From assembly GCA_903863845.1 (NCBI GenBank), contig CAIPDP010000115.1, positions 1 through 63,590 on the forward strand: a stretch of DNA of 63,590 nucleotides, in the 5' to 3' direction. The DNA comes from an uncultured Mucilaginibacter sp. Lineage in GTDB: Bacteria > Bacteroidota > Bacteroidia > Sphingobacteriales > Sphingobacteriaceae. The notes beneath the pieces were generated by a model. That model did no database searches, was not told the DNA's origin, and was given only the letters and a program-made list of their open reading frames with translations. The position numbers and the translations under genes were made by a program. Below, one piece after another: positions 25,196 to 33,839 of this stretch. Within the stretch, counting starts at the first letter, position 1, and every line of letters starts with the position of its first letter.

Positions 25196-25945
25196 TTATT
25201 TCAGGTAGGCATTAAGTACGTTTGGCAGCTCATAATCCAGCCCATAAGCGTATTTTAACAGCAGGGAGATTGTTTTGGCGATAGTTTCGGGTTTACGGTG
25301 CATCTGTGGCAGTAATCCCATCATTGCATAGCTAAGCGGATTAACAGCTGGAATAAACGTTTCCCAGTCGTACCCTTTGGCCCATATCAACCCTTTGACC
25401 GTGATGGAAAGGTCGACGCCCTGGTCAAGCAGAAATTGCAACATCTCTTTTGAATTGTTGAGATTTTGGTTGACTGTATGAAACACGGGGGTGTGCCCAC
25501 CAAAACCATGCTCGTCGACAGCGGCCCGGGCATTGATATCCGCTCCGTGATTAACTAAGATACGAGCGCAATTAACACTATTATATTCGGCGCAAAAATG
25601 GAGAAGTGTTGCACCAATAAGGGAAGTATACGTATTATTGAAAAGCGCATAGGTTTTGTTGACCAGTAATGGATCGCTTTTGATCTGCTTTTCGAGCGCC
25701 GCCCCATCGTCAATAAAGACACTTAGCAATTCGGCAGGCTGAAAATGCAAACCATGATCAATGAATGCCTGTACACAGTCTTTAAATCGGGGCGTGCGGG
25801 TATACATTTCAACCATCAGCGTAAAAATTGGCATGCCATCTGTGAAATTTTCATTTGGATCGCCTCCATTTTCAAAATAGCGGCGCAGTTCATTGGCATC
25901 ATGCACTTCCATATAGCCGGGTAAAAGGCTTTGATCGGGTTTCAT
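25196..25945 (-). CDS. Ankyrin-repeat protein
   Basis: The 249-residue protein has at least three ankyrin-type repeats. The clearest are ATLLHFCAEYNSVNCARILVNHGADINAR and the following HTPVFHTVNQNLNNSKEMLQFLLDQGVDLSI. Ankyrin repeats act as protein-binding scaffolds; the partner is unknown. There is no signal peptide, so it is probably cytoplasmic. It lies alone upstream of the carotenoid operon on the same strand, separated from carH by the operon promoter. Confidence 0.8.
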   Translation of the reverse strand: MKPDQSLLPGYMEVHDANELRRYFENGGDPNENFTDGMPIFTLMVEMYTRTPRFKDCVQAFIDHGLHFQPAELLSVFIDDGAALEKQIKSDPLLVNKTYALFNNTYTSLIGATLLHFCAEYNSVNCARILVNHGADINARAAVDEHGFGGHTPVFHTVNQNLNNSKEMLQFLLDQGVDLSITVKGLIWAKGYDWETFIPAVNPLSYAMMGLLPQMHRKPETIAKTISLLLKYAYGLDYELPNVLNAYLK

Positions 25946-26143
25946 TTATTAAAAATAATTCAAAAAATTCAAATGGAGACCCGGTTTACTTAATTTCAAC
26001 AATGGAACAAATTTGAATACCTTTATAAAGCACGCATTTAAACATTTTGGTAGCACTAGCAGTAATAAATTTTTGAAAGGCTTTCCTTCCACAAAATTTC
26101 ATTTGCTATTATAATTATATAGCTAATCGCTTACCTTAGACCT

Positions 26144-28096
26144 ATGAGAAGAACTTTCCTGATCGCTTTTTTCCTTGTGTCTTGCGCTGCCCTGGCTCAG
26201 GCTCAACTGCATACAGCCCGCCTTTTTGGTGACCATATGGTTTTACAACGCAACCAGCCTGTACCCGTTTGGGGAACCGCTGGCAAAGGCGCAAAAGTTA
26301 GCCTGAGTTTCAACGGTCAAAATATAAGCACAAAGGCTGACGTACATGGAAATTGGAAAATGGTTCTGCAACCAATGAAAGAAGGCGGACCTTATACTAT
26401 GGATATCGCTGCAGGGAAAGAATCATTACACTATACCGATGTGATGATGGGTGAGGTTTGGCTCTGCTCAGGGCAATCAAATATGGAATTTGTGCTGCAG
26501 GGCGCCCAAGGCTTTAAGGCCGAGCAAAAGACAGCTGCTCAGCAAAATATCCGCCAATTCCTGGTAACGCATAAAATGAGCCTGGTACCCGATAAAGAGC
26601 TGGCAGACGGGCAATGGCTTCGTTCAGATACCAATACCGTAGCCTATTTTACCGCAGTTGGTTATTTCTTCGCCAAAAAATTGGCGCAACAGTTGCATGT
26701 TACGGTTGGCCTGATCCATAGCAGTTGGGGTGGCACACAAGCCGAGTGCTGGATCAGTCGCGAAGCTATGCTGAGCGACCCTAATCTGGTTGCCGGAGTA
26801 AAACGTGTGCCGCTGACCTGGGAAGGACTAAAAGTTCAGGTCGATAGCATTATCCACGCCTACGCATTTCAAAACACTGCACCCGCATCTTTTACGATCG
26901 GGCAATTGGCGACACAGCCCGCATCCTATTTTGCGCAATGGCAAAAAGGCGGCCCGGGTGCCTGGGAATGGCAAGGCCGTTGGGCCTCATACCGTGGCGC
27001 GGGCTTTATGCAACGCAGTTTAAAACTGGACAGCAGTTACGCTAAAAAGTCTTCGGTACTACACCTTGGCCTTACCGATGCCGATATGCAATTGTATATC
27101 AATGGTAAAGCTATTACCCCTAATCTGATCAATGGCAGCTTCATCGTAAACCTGCCAGCCGGCACATGGAAAGGTGGCGACAATAGCCTGGTAATGGAAC
27201 TGCTATCGCAACAAAAGAACCCAGCATGGTTTGGCTTGGGAATTTATGGCGATTTTACTAATGTATTTACCTCATTCCCCGATACTACGGTTGCTATGTC
27301 TGATAACAACTGGCGTGTCATGCCCGATTTTAATAAACCCTATCATTTTGATTTTAGTCCGAATAACACGGTCGGCACCCTTTACAACGCCATGATCGCA
27401 CCAATTGTAGGTTATGCTGTTGCTGGTGTGCTTTGGTACCAGGGCGAATCGAACGCCGGGAAGGCTTATCAGTACCGCACCACATTCCCGCTGCTGATCA
27501 ATGATTGGCGCCATAAATGGGGCTCCGATATGCCTTTTTTATTCGTGCAATTGTCGTCATGGGGGCCAACACCAAACAGCAATCAGGGAAGCGACTGGGC
27601 CGAATTACGTGAAGCGCAAACAATGACCCTTAAACTCCCTCATACGGGTATGGCTGTAACCACCGATATTGGTGATGCCAACAATATTCACCCTACCGAC
27701 AAGGCCGATGTAGGCTACCGCCTGGCATTTGAGGCCCTTAATTCAGTTTACCAATTACCTAATAATAACCTGAGCCCGCTTTATCAATCGGCTGATTTTA
27801 AACCTGGTTATGCGTTGATCAATCTTAGCCATGCCGAAAATGGTCTGGTAGCAAAGGATCAGTATGGCTATATCAAAGGGTTTGAATTGGCCGGTGCTGA
27901 CCATAAATGGTATTTCGCCAAAGCTGAGATCAGCGGTAAACAGGTAAAAGTTTGGGCCGATCAGGTCGGTCAGCCGGTAGCTGTGAGGTATGCCTGGACC
28001 AATTCGCCATTGGAAGCTAACTTGTTCAATAAAGAAGGTTACCCGGTTGGCCCATTCAGGTCTGACGATTGGAAAGGTGTGACCGATGGGAAGTAA
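26144..28096 (+). CDS. Sialate O-acetylesterase-like SGNH hydrolase
   Basis: The 650-residue secreted esterase (signal peptide about 1-20, FFLVSCAALAQAQ) removes O-acetyl groups from sialic acids or similar glycans. The SGNH nucleophile is S112 in LCSGQSNMEF; further blocks are YQGESNAG and a late DIGDANNIHPTDKADVG carrying the catalytic His. An Ig-like N-terminal region (about 20-90) and a jelly-roll-like insertion (about 280-370) are consistent with the family. It stands alone, near a distant TonB-receptor-like gene and a rhamnosidase, fitting glycan foraging. Confidence 0.88.
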   Translation: MRRTFLIAFFLVSCAALAQAQLHTARLFGDHMVLQRNQPVPVWGTAGKGAKVSLSFNGQNISTKADVHGNWKMVLQPMKEGGPYTMDIAAGKESLHYTDVMMGEVWLCSGQSNMEFVLQGAQGFKAEQKTAAQQNIRQFLVTHKMSLVPDKELADGQWLRSDTNTVAYFTAVGYFFAKKLAQQLHVTVGLIHSSWGGTQAECWISREAMLSDPNLVAGVKRVPLTWEGLKVQVDSIIHAYAFQNTAPASFTIGQLATQPASYFAQWQKGGPGAWEWQGRWASYRGAGFMQRSLKLDSSYAKKSSVLHLGLTDADMQLYINGKAITPNLINGSFIVNLPAGTWKGGDNSLVMELLSQQKNPAWFGLGIYGDFTNVFTSFPDTTVAMSDNNWRVMPDFNKPYHFDFSPNNTVGTLYNAMIAPIVGYAVAGVLWYQGESNAGKAYQYRTTFPLLINDWRHKWGSDMPFLFVQLSSWGPTPNSNQGSDWAELREAQTMTLKLPHTGMAVTTDIGDANNIHPTDKADVGYRLAFEALNSVYQLPNNNLSPLYQSADFKPGYALINLSHAENGLVAKDQYGYIKGFELAGADHKWYFAKAEISGKQVKVWADQVGQPVAVRYAWTNSPLEANLFNKEGYPVGPFRSDDWKGVTDGK

Positions 28097-28405
28097 TGCA
28101 TATTTTATAGTCTTTCCTTGTCATTAAAACTATTTGTTTCCATTCGGGTGGTAATTTGTCGTTTTTTTTACCGTCCGACAACGAACACTAACAATGTCAA
28201 AACCGCACAGTTGTGCGGAAATCCGTTTATTTCAAAAACCTGAATCTTAATTGCTTAACGCCATTGGCATATTAATTGACATCGTAGGCCGGCGAAACTG
28301 GAGTTATTTCAACAAGCCATTTAACTTATTTTAACAAATATTAACATTGGCTCCTTTTATTTCCTAAGTTTTTAGTTATACCTTAGGACCTCCTAATAAC
28401 ACCTT
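28097..28405. other. 309-bp intergenic region with a hairpin
   Basis: No gene is seen. CCGCACA/TGTGCGG forms a 7-bp-armed palindrome at 28203-28218 without a T-run. The segment ends just before the TonB-receptor-like gene with TACCTTAG (about 28380), a variant of the -7 box also found before the sialate esterase. Confidence 0.5.
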
Positions 28406-31195
28406 ATGCGACCATCCATACTCATTTGCCTTTTTCTGGTTTTGTTCTCAAAGATAGCTCTGGCTCAATCTAATTATGCCATTAAGGGTATAGTGGCTGA
28501 CAGCGTCGAAAAAGTTAAGCTCCAAAATAGCTCTATCGCTGTACTCGAGGCAAAAGACTCGCTACTGGTAAAATACACCAGGGCCGCTGAAGACGGCACT
28601 TTTAGTATTGCCGGACTTACCAGGGGAAATTATATCCTGCTGGTATCCTATCCCGAATATGCTGACTACACCCGTACATTTTCGCTCGACTCCAGCAAAC
28701 AATTACAAAATTTTGGCAACATCAATATCGTTCCTAAGACCCGCCTGCTAAAAGAAGTGATCATCAAGGGAACTGCCGCGCAAATGAAGATCAAAGGCGA
28801 TACGACGGAATTTAATGCAAAAGCATTTGTCACTCAGCCCAATGCTAAAGTTGAGGATCTGCTGAAACAATTGCCGGGAATAACGGTCGATCAAAATGGG
28901 AACATAACGGCCCAGGGTGAGGCAGTAAAGAAAGTATTGGTAGATGGAGAAGAGTTTTTTGGCGACGACCCGACATTAGTAACCAAAAACATCCGCGCGG
29001 ATATGGTAGACAAAGTGCAGGTTTATGATAAAAAAAGCGACCAGGCTACCTTTACAGGAATAGACGACGGTAAAAAAGAAAAAACCATCAACATAAAACT
29101 GCGTGAGGACAAGAAAAAAGGTATGTTCGGCAAAGTTGAAGTCGGCGATGGCCCGGAAAATGTTTACCAGGGCGAACTATTGTTTAATGCATTTAAAGCG
29201 AAACAGAAGTTTTCAGTATATGGCACACTTGGCACCAATGGTAAGGTAGGATTGGGCTGGCAGGACAACCAGAAATATGGCTCTGGCGACGAAATGCAAT
29301 TTGGCGATGGCTTTGTTTATTTCGGAGGTAACGGTGGTGATGACCTTGATTCATTTGGTGGTCAATACAGCGGGCAGGGCCTGCCTCTTGCACGAAGTGC
29401 CGGTGTTCACTACGATAACAAATGGGACAGTGATAAACAATCGATCAATGCCAATTACAAAGTTGGTTCGCTGCAGGTTGATGGTACCCAGCAGGATCTG
29501 ACACAAAACAACATTAAAGACACCGTATTCAATACAACCTCTAACCAGAAATACCATAATTTCATGTTCAGGCAAAAAGCGAGTATGGTTTACCAGTTAA
29601 AAATAGATACTTCATCGAATCTGAAAATCAGCATTGACGGTACTCAAAAGCACAGCACCACATTGCAAAGCTATTCATCGTACGAAAACCGAAACGACAC
29701 ATTGGTCAACAAAAGCACCCGCAATATCAATAATACTGTCGATCAAACTGCTTTTAATGCCAGTGCATTTTATACCAAAAAATTCAAAAAACCCGGGCGC
29801 ACTTTATCGATCCTGGTTAGCGAGGCATACAGCCAAAGTAAGGCAAATGGTTTTCTGGGTTCGGTGGTCGGCTACTACAATGGTCATAGTGCCCCTGATA
29901 GTACAAAAACCATCGATCAGGCAAAAAAGAATAACCTGAAATCGCAAACAGTAAATACTAACCTCACCTACTCAGAACCTTTATCAAAAACAGTGTCGGT
30001 TTTGTTCAATTATGGGCTTGGTTATAGCAATAGTGTGGCCGACAGGCGCACTTTTACACCAACGGCACCGGGGGTTTACAATTATTTTGTTGATTCGCTG
30101 AGCAGTGATTTCCGGTTAAACCAGGTGTCCAATCAGGCCGGCGCGGTTTTAAACTACAAAAAGGGTAAAACCATATTTAATTTCGGCACTAAAGTATCTG
30201 ATGTGCATTTTCACGAGGTGGATCAGTTTACCAACGATGCCCTTAACCGTAGCTTTATCAATTGGATGCCACAGGCCAGATATGAGTATCGCTTTTCGCA
30301 GTTCCAGTCATTCAGTCTGCAATATAATGGCAATACCACGCAGCCAACACTTGATGAGATCCAGCCACTGCGTGTCAACAACGACCCGCTAAACATAGTG
30401 CTCGGCAACCCCCTGCTAAATCCTTCATTTACCAACAGCTTTAATTTTAATTATCGTTCATACAAAGTCATCAGCGACCAATCGGTTTACGTTGGCGGAA
30501 ACTATTCATTCACTACTGATCCGATCATCAGCCATATCAATTACGACGGGGCAACCGGAGCCAGTACCAGTCAGTATTTTAACCTGTCAGGTCACCAGAA
30601 TACCAGCTTTTTCGTTTATGGCGGATATAGCCGAAAAATACCTAAAATTGAATTGACCACGGGTATCAATTGGGAAGTAGATGGCAATACCTACCAAAAT
30701 TATTCTAATGGCGTTCTGAATCTGACAAAAAACTACACGTTCAACCCGGGTTTAAACTTCTCGAGGTATAAAGAAAAATCGATCGAGTTTAACCTTTCGG
30801 GTGGCCCTACCTATACATTAAGCAATTCGTCACTTAATCCGAATATCAACAATAACGGTTGGGGTGCCAGAGGAAACCTGGATGTGAATGTATACCTACC
30901 CGCAAAATTCCAGGTTGGTACCAATAGCAATTACCAATACCAGGGGCCGACACAATCATTTCCCCATGATTTTACCAAGACCCTGATCAACCTATCGCTG
31001 ATCCGTACTTTCGGAAAAACAGATAACCTGAAGCTCGAGCTTTGGGTCAACGATTTACTTAACCAAAACGTTGGCTTCAGCCGGAATGCATCTGCTAACC
31101 TGATCACCCAAAACAGCTACACCACCATTAAAAGATATTTTATGTTTACTGTTACTTACGATTTCACGCACATGGCCGGAGGCTCAGCTAAATAA
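28406..31195 (+). CDS. TonB-dependent-receptor-like outer-membrane beta-barrel protein
   Basis: The 929-residue protein has a signal peptide (about 1-20), a carboxypeptidase-regulatory-like beta-sandwich (about 23-110, 'YAIKGIVADSVEKVKLQNSSIAVLEAKDS...'), a plug-like segment (about 140-215, 'KAFVTQPNAKVEDLLKQLPGITVDQNGNITAQGEAVKKVLVDGEEFFGDDPTLVTKN') and a long C-terminal beta-barrel rich in alternating aromatic and polar residues. This architecture belongs to the outer-membrane beta-barrel family related to TonB receptors, but no SusD partner is next to it. It is followed 4 bp later by a GLPGLI protein, a pairing common in this phylum. Substrate unknown. Confidence 0.85.
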   Translation: MRPSILICLFLVLFSKIALAQSNYAIKGIVADSVEKVKLQNSSIAVLEAKDSLLVKYTRAAEDGTFSIAGLTRGNYILLVSYPEYADYTRTFSLDSSKQLQNFGNINIVPKTRLLKEVIIKGTAAQMKIKGDTTEFNAKAFVTQPNAKVEDLLKQLPGITVDQNGNITAQGEAVKKVLVDGEEFFGDDPTLVTKNIRADMVDKVQVYDKKSDQATFTGIDDGKKEKTINIKLREDKKKGMFGKVEVGDGPENVYQGELLFNAFKAKQKFSVYGTLGTNGKVGLGWQDNQKYGSGDEMQFGDGFVYFGGNGGDDLDSFGGQYSGQGLPLARSAGVHYDNKWDSDKQSINANYKVGSLQVDGTQQDLTQNNIKDTVFNTTSNQKYHNFMFRQKASMVYQLKIDTSSNLKISIDGTQKHSTTLQSYSSYENRNDTLVNKSTRNINNTVDQTAFNASAFYTKKFKKPGRTLSILVSEAYSQSKANGFLGSVVGYYNGHSAPDSTKTIDQAKKNNLKSQTVNTNLTYSEPLSKTVSVLFNYGLGYSNSVADRRTFTPTAPGVYNYFVDSLSSDFRLNQVSNQAGAVLNYKKGKTIFNFGTKVSDVHFHEVDQFTNDALNRSFINWMPQARYEYRFSQFQSFSLQYNGNTTQPTLDEIQPLRVNNDPLNIVLGNPLLNPSFTNSFNFNYRSYKVISDQSVYVGGNYSFTTDPIISHINYDGATGASTSQYFNLSGHQNTSFFVYGGYSRKIPKIELTTGINWEVDGNTYQNYSNGVLNLTKNYTFNPGLNFSRYKEKSIEFNLSGGPTYTLSNSSLNPNINNNGWGARGNLDVNVYLPAKFQVGTNSNYQYQGPTQSFPHDFTKTLINLSLIRTFGKTDNLKLELWVNDLLNQNVGFSRNASANLITQNSYTTIKRYFMFTVTYDFTHMAGGSAK

Positions 31196-31199
31196 TCCA

Positions 31200-31973
31200 A
31201 TGAAAAAGACGATCCTATCATTAACTATATGCCTGTTCCTGAGTAAAGCACTTTGGGCACAGCATGCCCATTTCACCACTTCTGGCATTATTGAGTTCGA
31301 AAAAAGAGTAAATACTTACGCACTCATGAAAAAAGAAATTACGCCAGATAATGAAGGTTTCATGAAGCCTATGTTTGACGAGTACGTGAAAAACAATCCG
31401 CAGTTTAAAATACTCAAAAGCACACTAAACTTCGCTGCCAATAAAACCCTGTTTATACCTGATGATATTGAATTGGCTCAGGAGAGTTATTGGGGTCTGG
31501 GGCCATTAGAAGAACAAAACAATACCATATATACCGACTATTCGAGCAACCTTTGCACAGCGCAGAAAAAAGTTTTTGATGAAACCTTCCTGGTAAATGA
31601 TACCGCCCGAAAGATCAAATGGAAAATTACTGACGAAACCCGTGTAATAGCAGGATATTCTTGTCGCCGGGCCAACGCAGTGATCATGGATTCGATCTAT
31701 GTGGTTGCATTTTATACAACCGAGATCCCCGTTTCCGGCGGACCCGAATCGTTTAACGGTTTACCGGGAATGATCCTGGGCGTTGCCCTGCCTCACGAAA
31801 ATCTGGCCTGGTTTGCAACCAAGATCACAGATACAACATTGCCGCCAAATACTGTTGTGGCACCTAAAAAAGGCAAAATAACGAACAATCAAAAACTGCG
31901 TGAAACCTTGCATAATGCTACCAAAGACTGGGGCAAATGGGCCGATCGTTACCTGAAAGCCTTTTTGTTGTAG
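31200..31973 (+). CDS. GLPGLI family secreted protein
   Basis: The 257-residue protein has a signal peptide (about 1-20, LSLTICLFLSKALWAQH) and the defining motif FNGLPGMILGVALP near residue 190, the origin of the family name. Function of the family is not established. It sits 4 bp downstream of the beta-barrel protein and should share its transcript, suggesting that the pair acts together at the outer membrane. Residues about 150-165 (ETRVIAGYSCRRANAVIMDS) include the family's conserved 'GYxCxKA' type block. Confidence 0.88.
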   Translation: MKKTILSLTICLFLSKALWAQHAHFTTSGIIEFEKRVNTYALMKKEITPDNEGFMKPMFDEYVKNNPQFKILKSTLNFAANKTLFIPDDIELAQESYWGLGPLEEQNNTIYTDYSSNLCTAQKKVFDETFLVNDTARKIKWKITDETRVIAGYSCRRANAVIMDSIYVVAFYTTEIPVSGGPESFNGLPGMILGVALPHENLAWFATKITDTTLPPNTVVAPKKGKITNNQKLRETLHNATKDWGKWADRYLKAFLL

Positions 31974-31974
31974 C

Positions 31975-32187
31975 TTACAAAATCAGATTCTCCCAGGGTA
32001 TTTCACCCGAAAGCAGATCTGCACCCTTTAGGGTTAAGAGAAAATTTCCATGACTTGACTGTTGGAGCAGACCATGCCTCAGGGCAAATTCTATGGGCTC
32101 AACAGCACTGTATTTTTCTTGTTTGGGGCCTACCGATCCTGTTTCTTTTATATTACGAAGTAGTTGAACAATACCATCTTTGTCCAT
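31975..32187 (-). CDS. Small unknown protein
   Basis: The 70-residue ORF (MDKDGIVQLLRNIKETG...) converges on the GLPGLI gene with 1 bp between stops. It contains 'AVEPIEFALRHGLLQQSSHGNFLLTLKGADLL', a pattern like a small winged-helix fragment. No family is recognised. Its amino-acid composition is protein-like and it is the only ORF in the spot, so I consider it probably real. Confidence 0.5.
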   Translation of the reverse strand: MDKDGIVQLLRNIKETGSVGPKQEKYSAVEPIEFALRHGLLQQSSHGNFLLTLKGADLLSGEIPWENLIL

Positions 32188-32423
32188 TTGGCTATTTAAA
32201 TTGTGGGTTTATTAAAGTTTAGCGTATACAATAATTTTTGAAACACATTTTTTAGCTGATTGTTTGCGCCAACTTTAATTTTTCGTTACCCTTTCAGAAA
32301 TTAAACCAAAAGCCCTGCTTACAGTCTTTTCAAATATTTAATTTCGTATAAAAACTTGGTTTACCAGCTATGGCCATAGGGCCATCGCCTGGCGAACAGA
32401 ACAAATTTGAATTGGGCCGCGAT

Positions 32424-33047
32424 ATGAAAAGATCAATAACGCTGTTTGCATTTGTTTTTGCCCTTAGCTTCGCCAATTTAGCGCAGGCACAAAACCAGGA
32501 TCCTTATGTAGTTGGGATCAAATCGGATGTATTTAGTTACTATGCTTCACCCCAGCATAATTCCAATTGGTGCTGGGCCGCATCACTGCAAATGATATTT
32601 AATTACTACGGAATAAACATCACGCAGGAACAAATTGTTGCACGCAGCTACGGTGCAGACCCCAACGGCGAATTACCCAACTGGGCTGGCAACTGGCAGG
32701 TTATTACTGCTAACCTGAACAATTGGAGCGTTGATAATAACGGGCGCCAATACCTAGTACGCGCCGTATTTAACCAGGGACCGCCTAACCCAGCCTACCT
32801 TGTCGCTGAACTGGCAGCAGGGCGCCCGGTGCTGATCGGCTATCAATCAGGCCCCAATTCGGGTCATGCCGTTGTGATCACGGCATGCAGGTACATCGAA
32901 ACCTATTATGGACCTGTCATCCAGTCGATCATCGTACGCGATCCATGGCCCGACCCCGACAATGTGGCGAACGAAGGCCGCAAAGAATGGCGCGGCATCG
33001 ACCTGGCCAACCTGATACAGGGGCATTGGTTTATCGAGGTAGATTAA
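32424..33047 (+). CDS. Secreted papain-like cysteine protease (C39/AvrRpt2-like)
   Basis: The protein of about 207 residues starts at the ATG at 32424, which gives a clean signal peptide (MKRSITLFAFVFALSFANLAQAQ); the frame opens 18 codons earlier without a signal. The catalytic cysteine lies in NSNWCWAASLQMIF, the histidine in SGHAVVITAC and a following Asp/Asn in IVRDPWPD, giving the papain-like Cys-His-Asp order. The family includes C39-type and plant-pathogen AvrRpt2 peptidases. There is no ABC transporter or leader substrate nearby, so it is not an obvious bacteriocin processor. It converges with the lipoprotein gene downstream. Confidence 0.8.
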   Translation: MKRSITLFAFVFALSFANLAQAQNQDPYVVGIKSDVFSYYASPQHNSNWCWAASLQMIFNYYGINITQEQIVARSYGADPNGELPNWAGNWQVITANLNNWSVDNNGRQYLVRAVFNQGPPNPAYLVAELAAGRPVLIGYQSGPNSGHAVVITACRYIETYYGPVIQSIIVRDPWPDPDNVANEGRKEWRGIDLANLIQGHWFIEVD

Positions 33048-33075
33048 AACGTCATTTTTATCAAATCTTAACCGG

Positions 33076-33681
33076 CTAGGGACCTTGTACACCCGTTCCG
33101 TTCCCCGAGGAGGCTCCAACGTACAGATTTGGATCTGTTGTGTAAAGCCTGTATTTTAAATCGAACCAGCCTGACGAAGGTCGTGAGGGGACACCATTAG
33201 AAAGACTTGGATTGGTAGAAAAAGTAAAGGTGCCTGATATCACCTGATTAGCGGGGTCAAAGTGCGTTATGGTAAATGTTCCATTAGAAACCTGCAGTTG
33301 TATCTGCTGTAAAACGCCGGTTTGATTAAGGCTTTCCTGTAACATGCTACCACCGCTCATAGTATAGGTAGTACCAACTTGTATTGGCATAGCGGTACCA
33401 GCCTGAGTAGTGAGATATACATAACGGCTATATGAAGCACCGGTAACTATGCTGCTCTGTAGTACAAAATAGCCAGCATTTGTATTGGGGTTGTCATACA
33501 ATATACCGCCGTATACCGTGTTGCTGACATAATTTTCACCCGAAGTGGTCCAGGCAATTGTATTCGATCCATTTTGAGTAGCTACAGGTAGTGGTGCCTG
33601 TGGAGCTACCGCAGCTTGCTTTTTACAGCTTGAAAAAGCTCCAAATAAAACAACAGCAAACAATAATTGAAAGTTCCTCAT
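33076..33681 (-). CDS. Lipoprotein, possibly DUF6252
   Basis: The 201-residue protein starts with a lipoprotein signal ending FSSC (cysteine at about residue 19), so it should be anchored to a membrane by a lipid. The body has an early NTIAWTTSGENYVSN and later 'FTITHFDPANQVISGTFTFSTN...GWFDLKY', which recalls DUF6252 beta-sandwich proteins. Function unknown. It faces the cysteine protease gene convergently with 28 bp between stops. Confidence 0.65.
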   Translation of the reverse strand: MRNFQLLFAVVLFGAFSSCKKQAAVAPQAPLPVATQNGSNTIAWTTSGENYVSNTVYGGILYDNPNTNAGYFVLQSSIVTGASYSRYVYLTTQAGTAMPIQVGTTYTMSGGSMLQESLNQTGVLQQIQLQVSNGTFTITHFDPANQVISGTFTFSTNPSLSNGVPSRPSSGWFDLKYRLYTTDPNLYVGASSGNGTGVQGP

Positions 33682-33787
33682 ATCTTAAAAGATTTACCAG
33701 GCAAAAAGAGCTATTGACTATTAATAGATTAAATATCAGTAATTTAAAAGAAAAATGCAAGCCTAAATTAATTTACCATGTGGCTAA

Positions 33788-33820
33788 ATACTTACGAAGT
33801 TTTAAAAACTTCGTAAGTAT
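33788..33820. terminator. Long palindromic terminator
   Basis: The arms 33788-33803 and 33805-33820 are a perfect 16-bp inverted repeat around one base. It lies 20 bp after the rhamnosidase stop on the minus strand and about 110 bp before the lipoprotein gene, where it would separate the two transcripts. Confidence 0.6.
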
Positions 33821-33839
33821 TAACTGGTTTCATTTAAGC

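Noticed and set aside
32424..33047. Bacteriocin or RiPP processing by the cysteine protease
   Set aside because: No precursor peptide, ABC exporter or maturation enzyme is encoded nearby.
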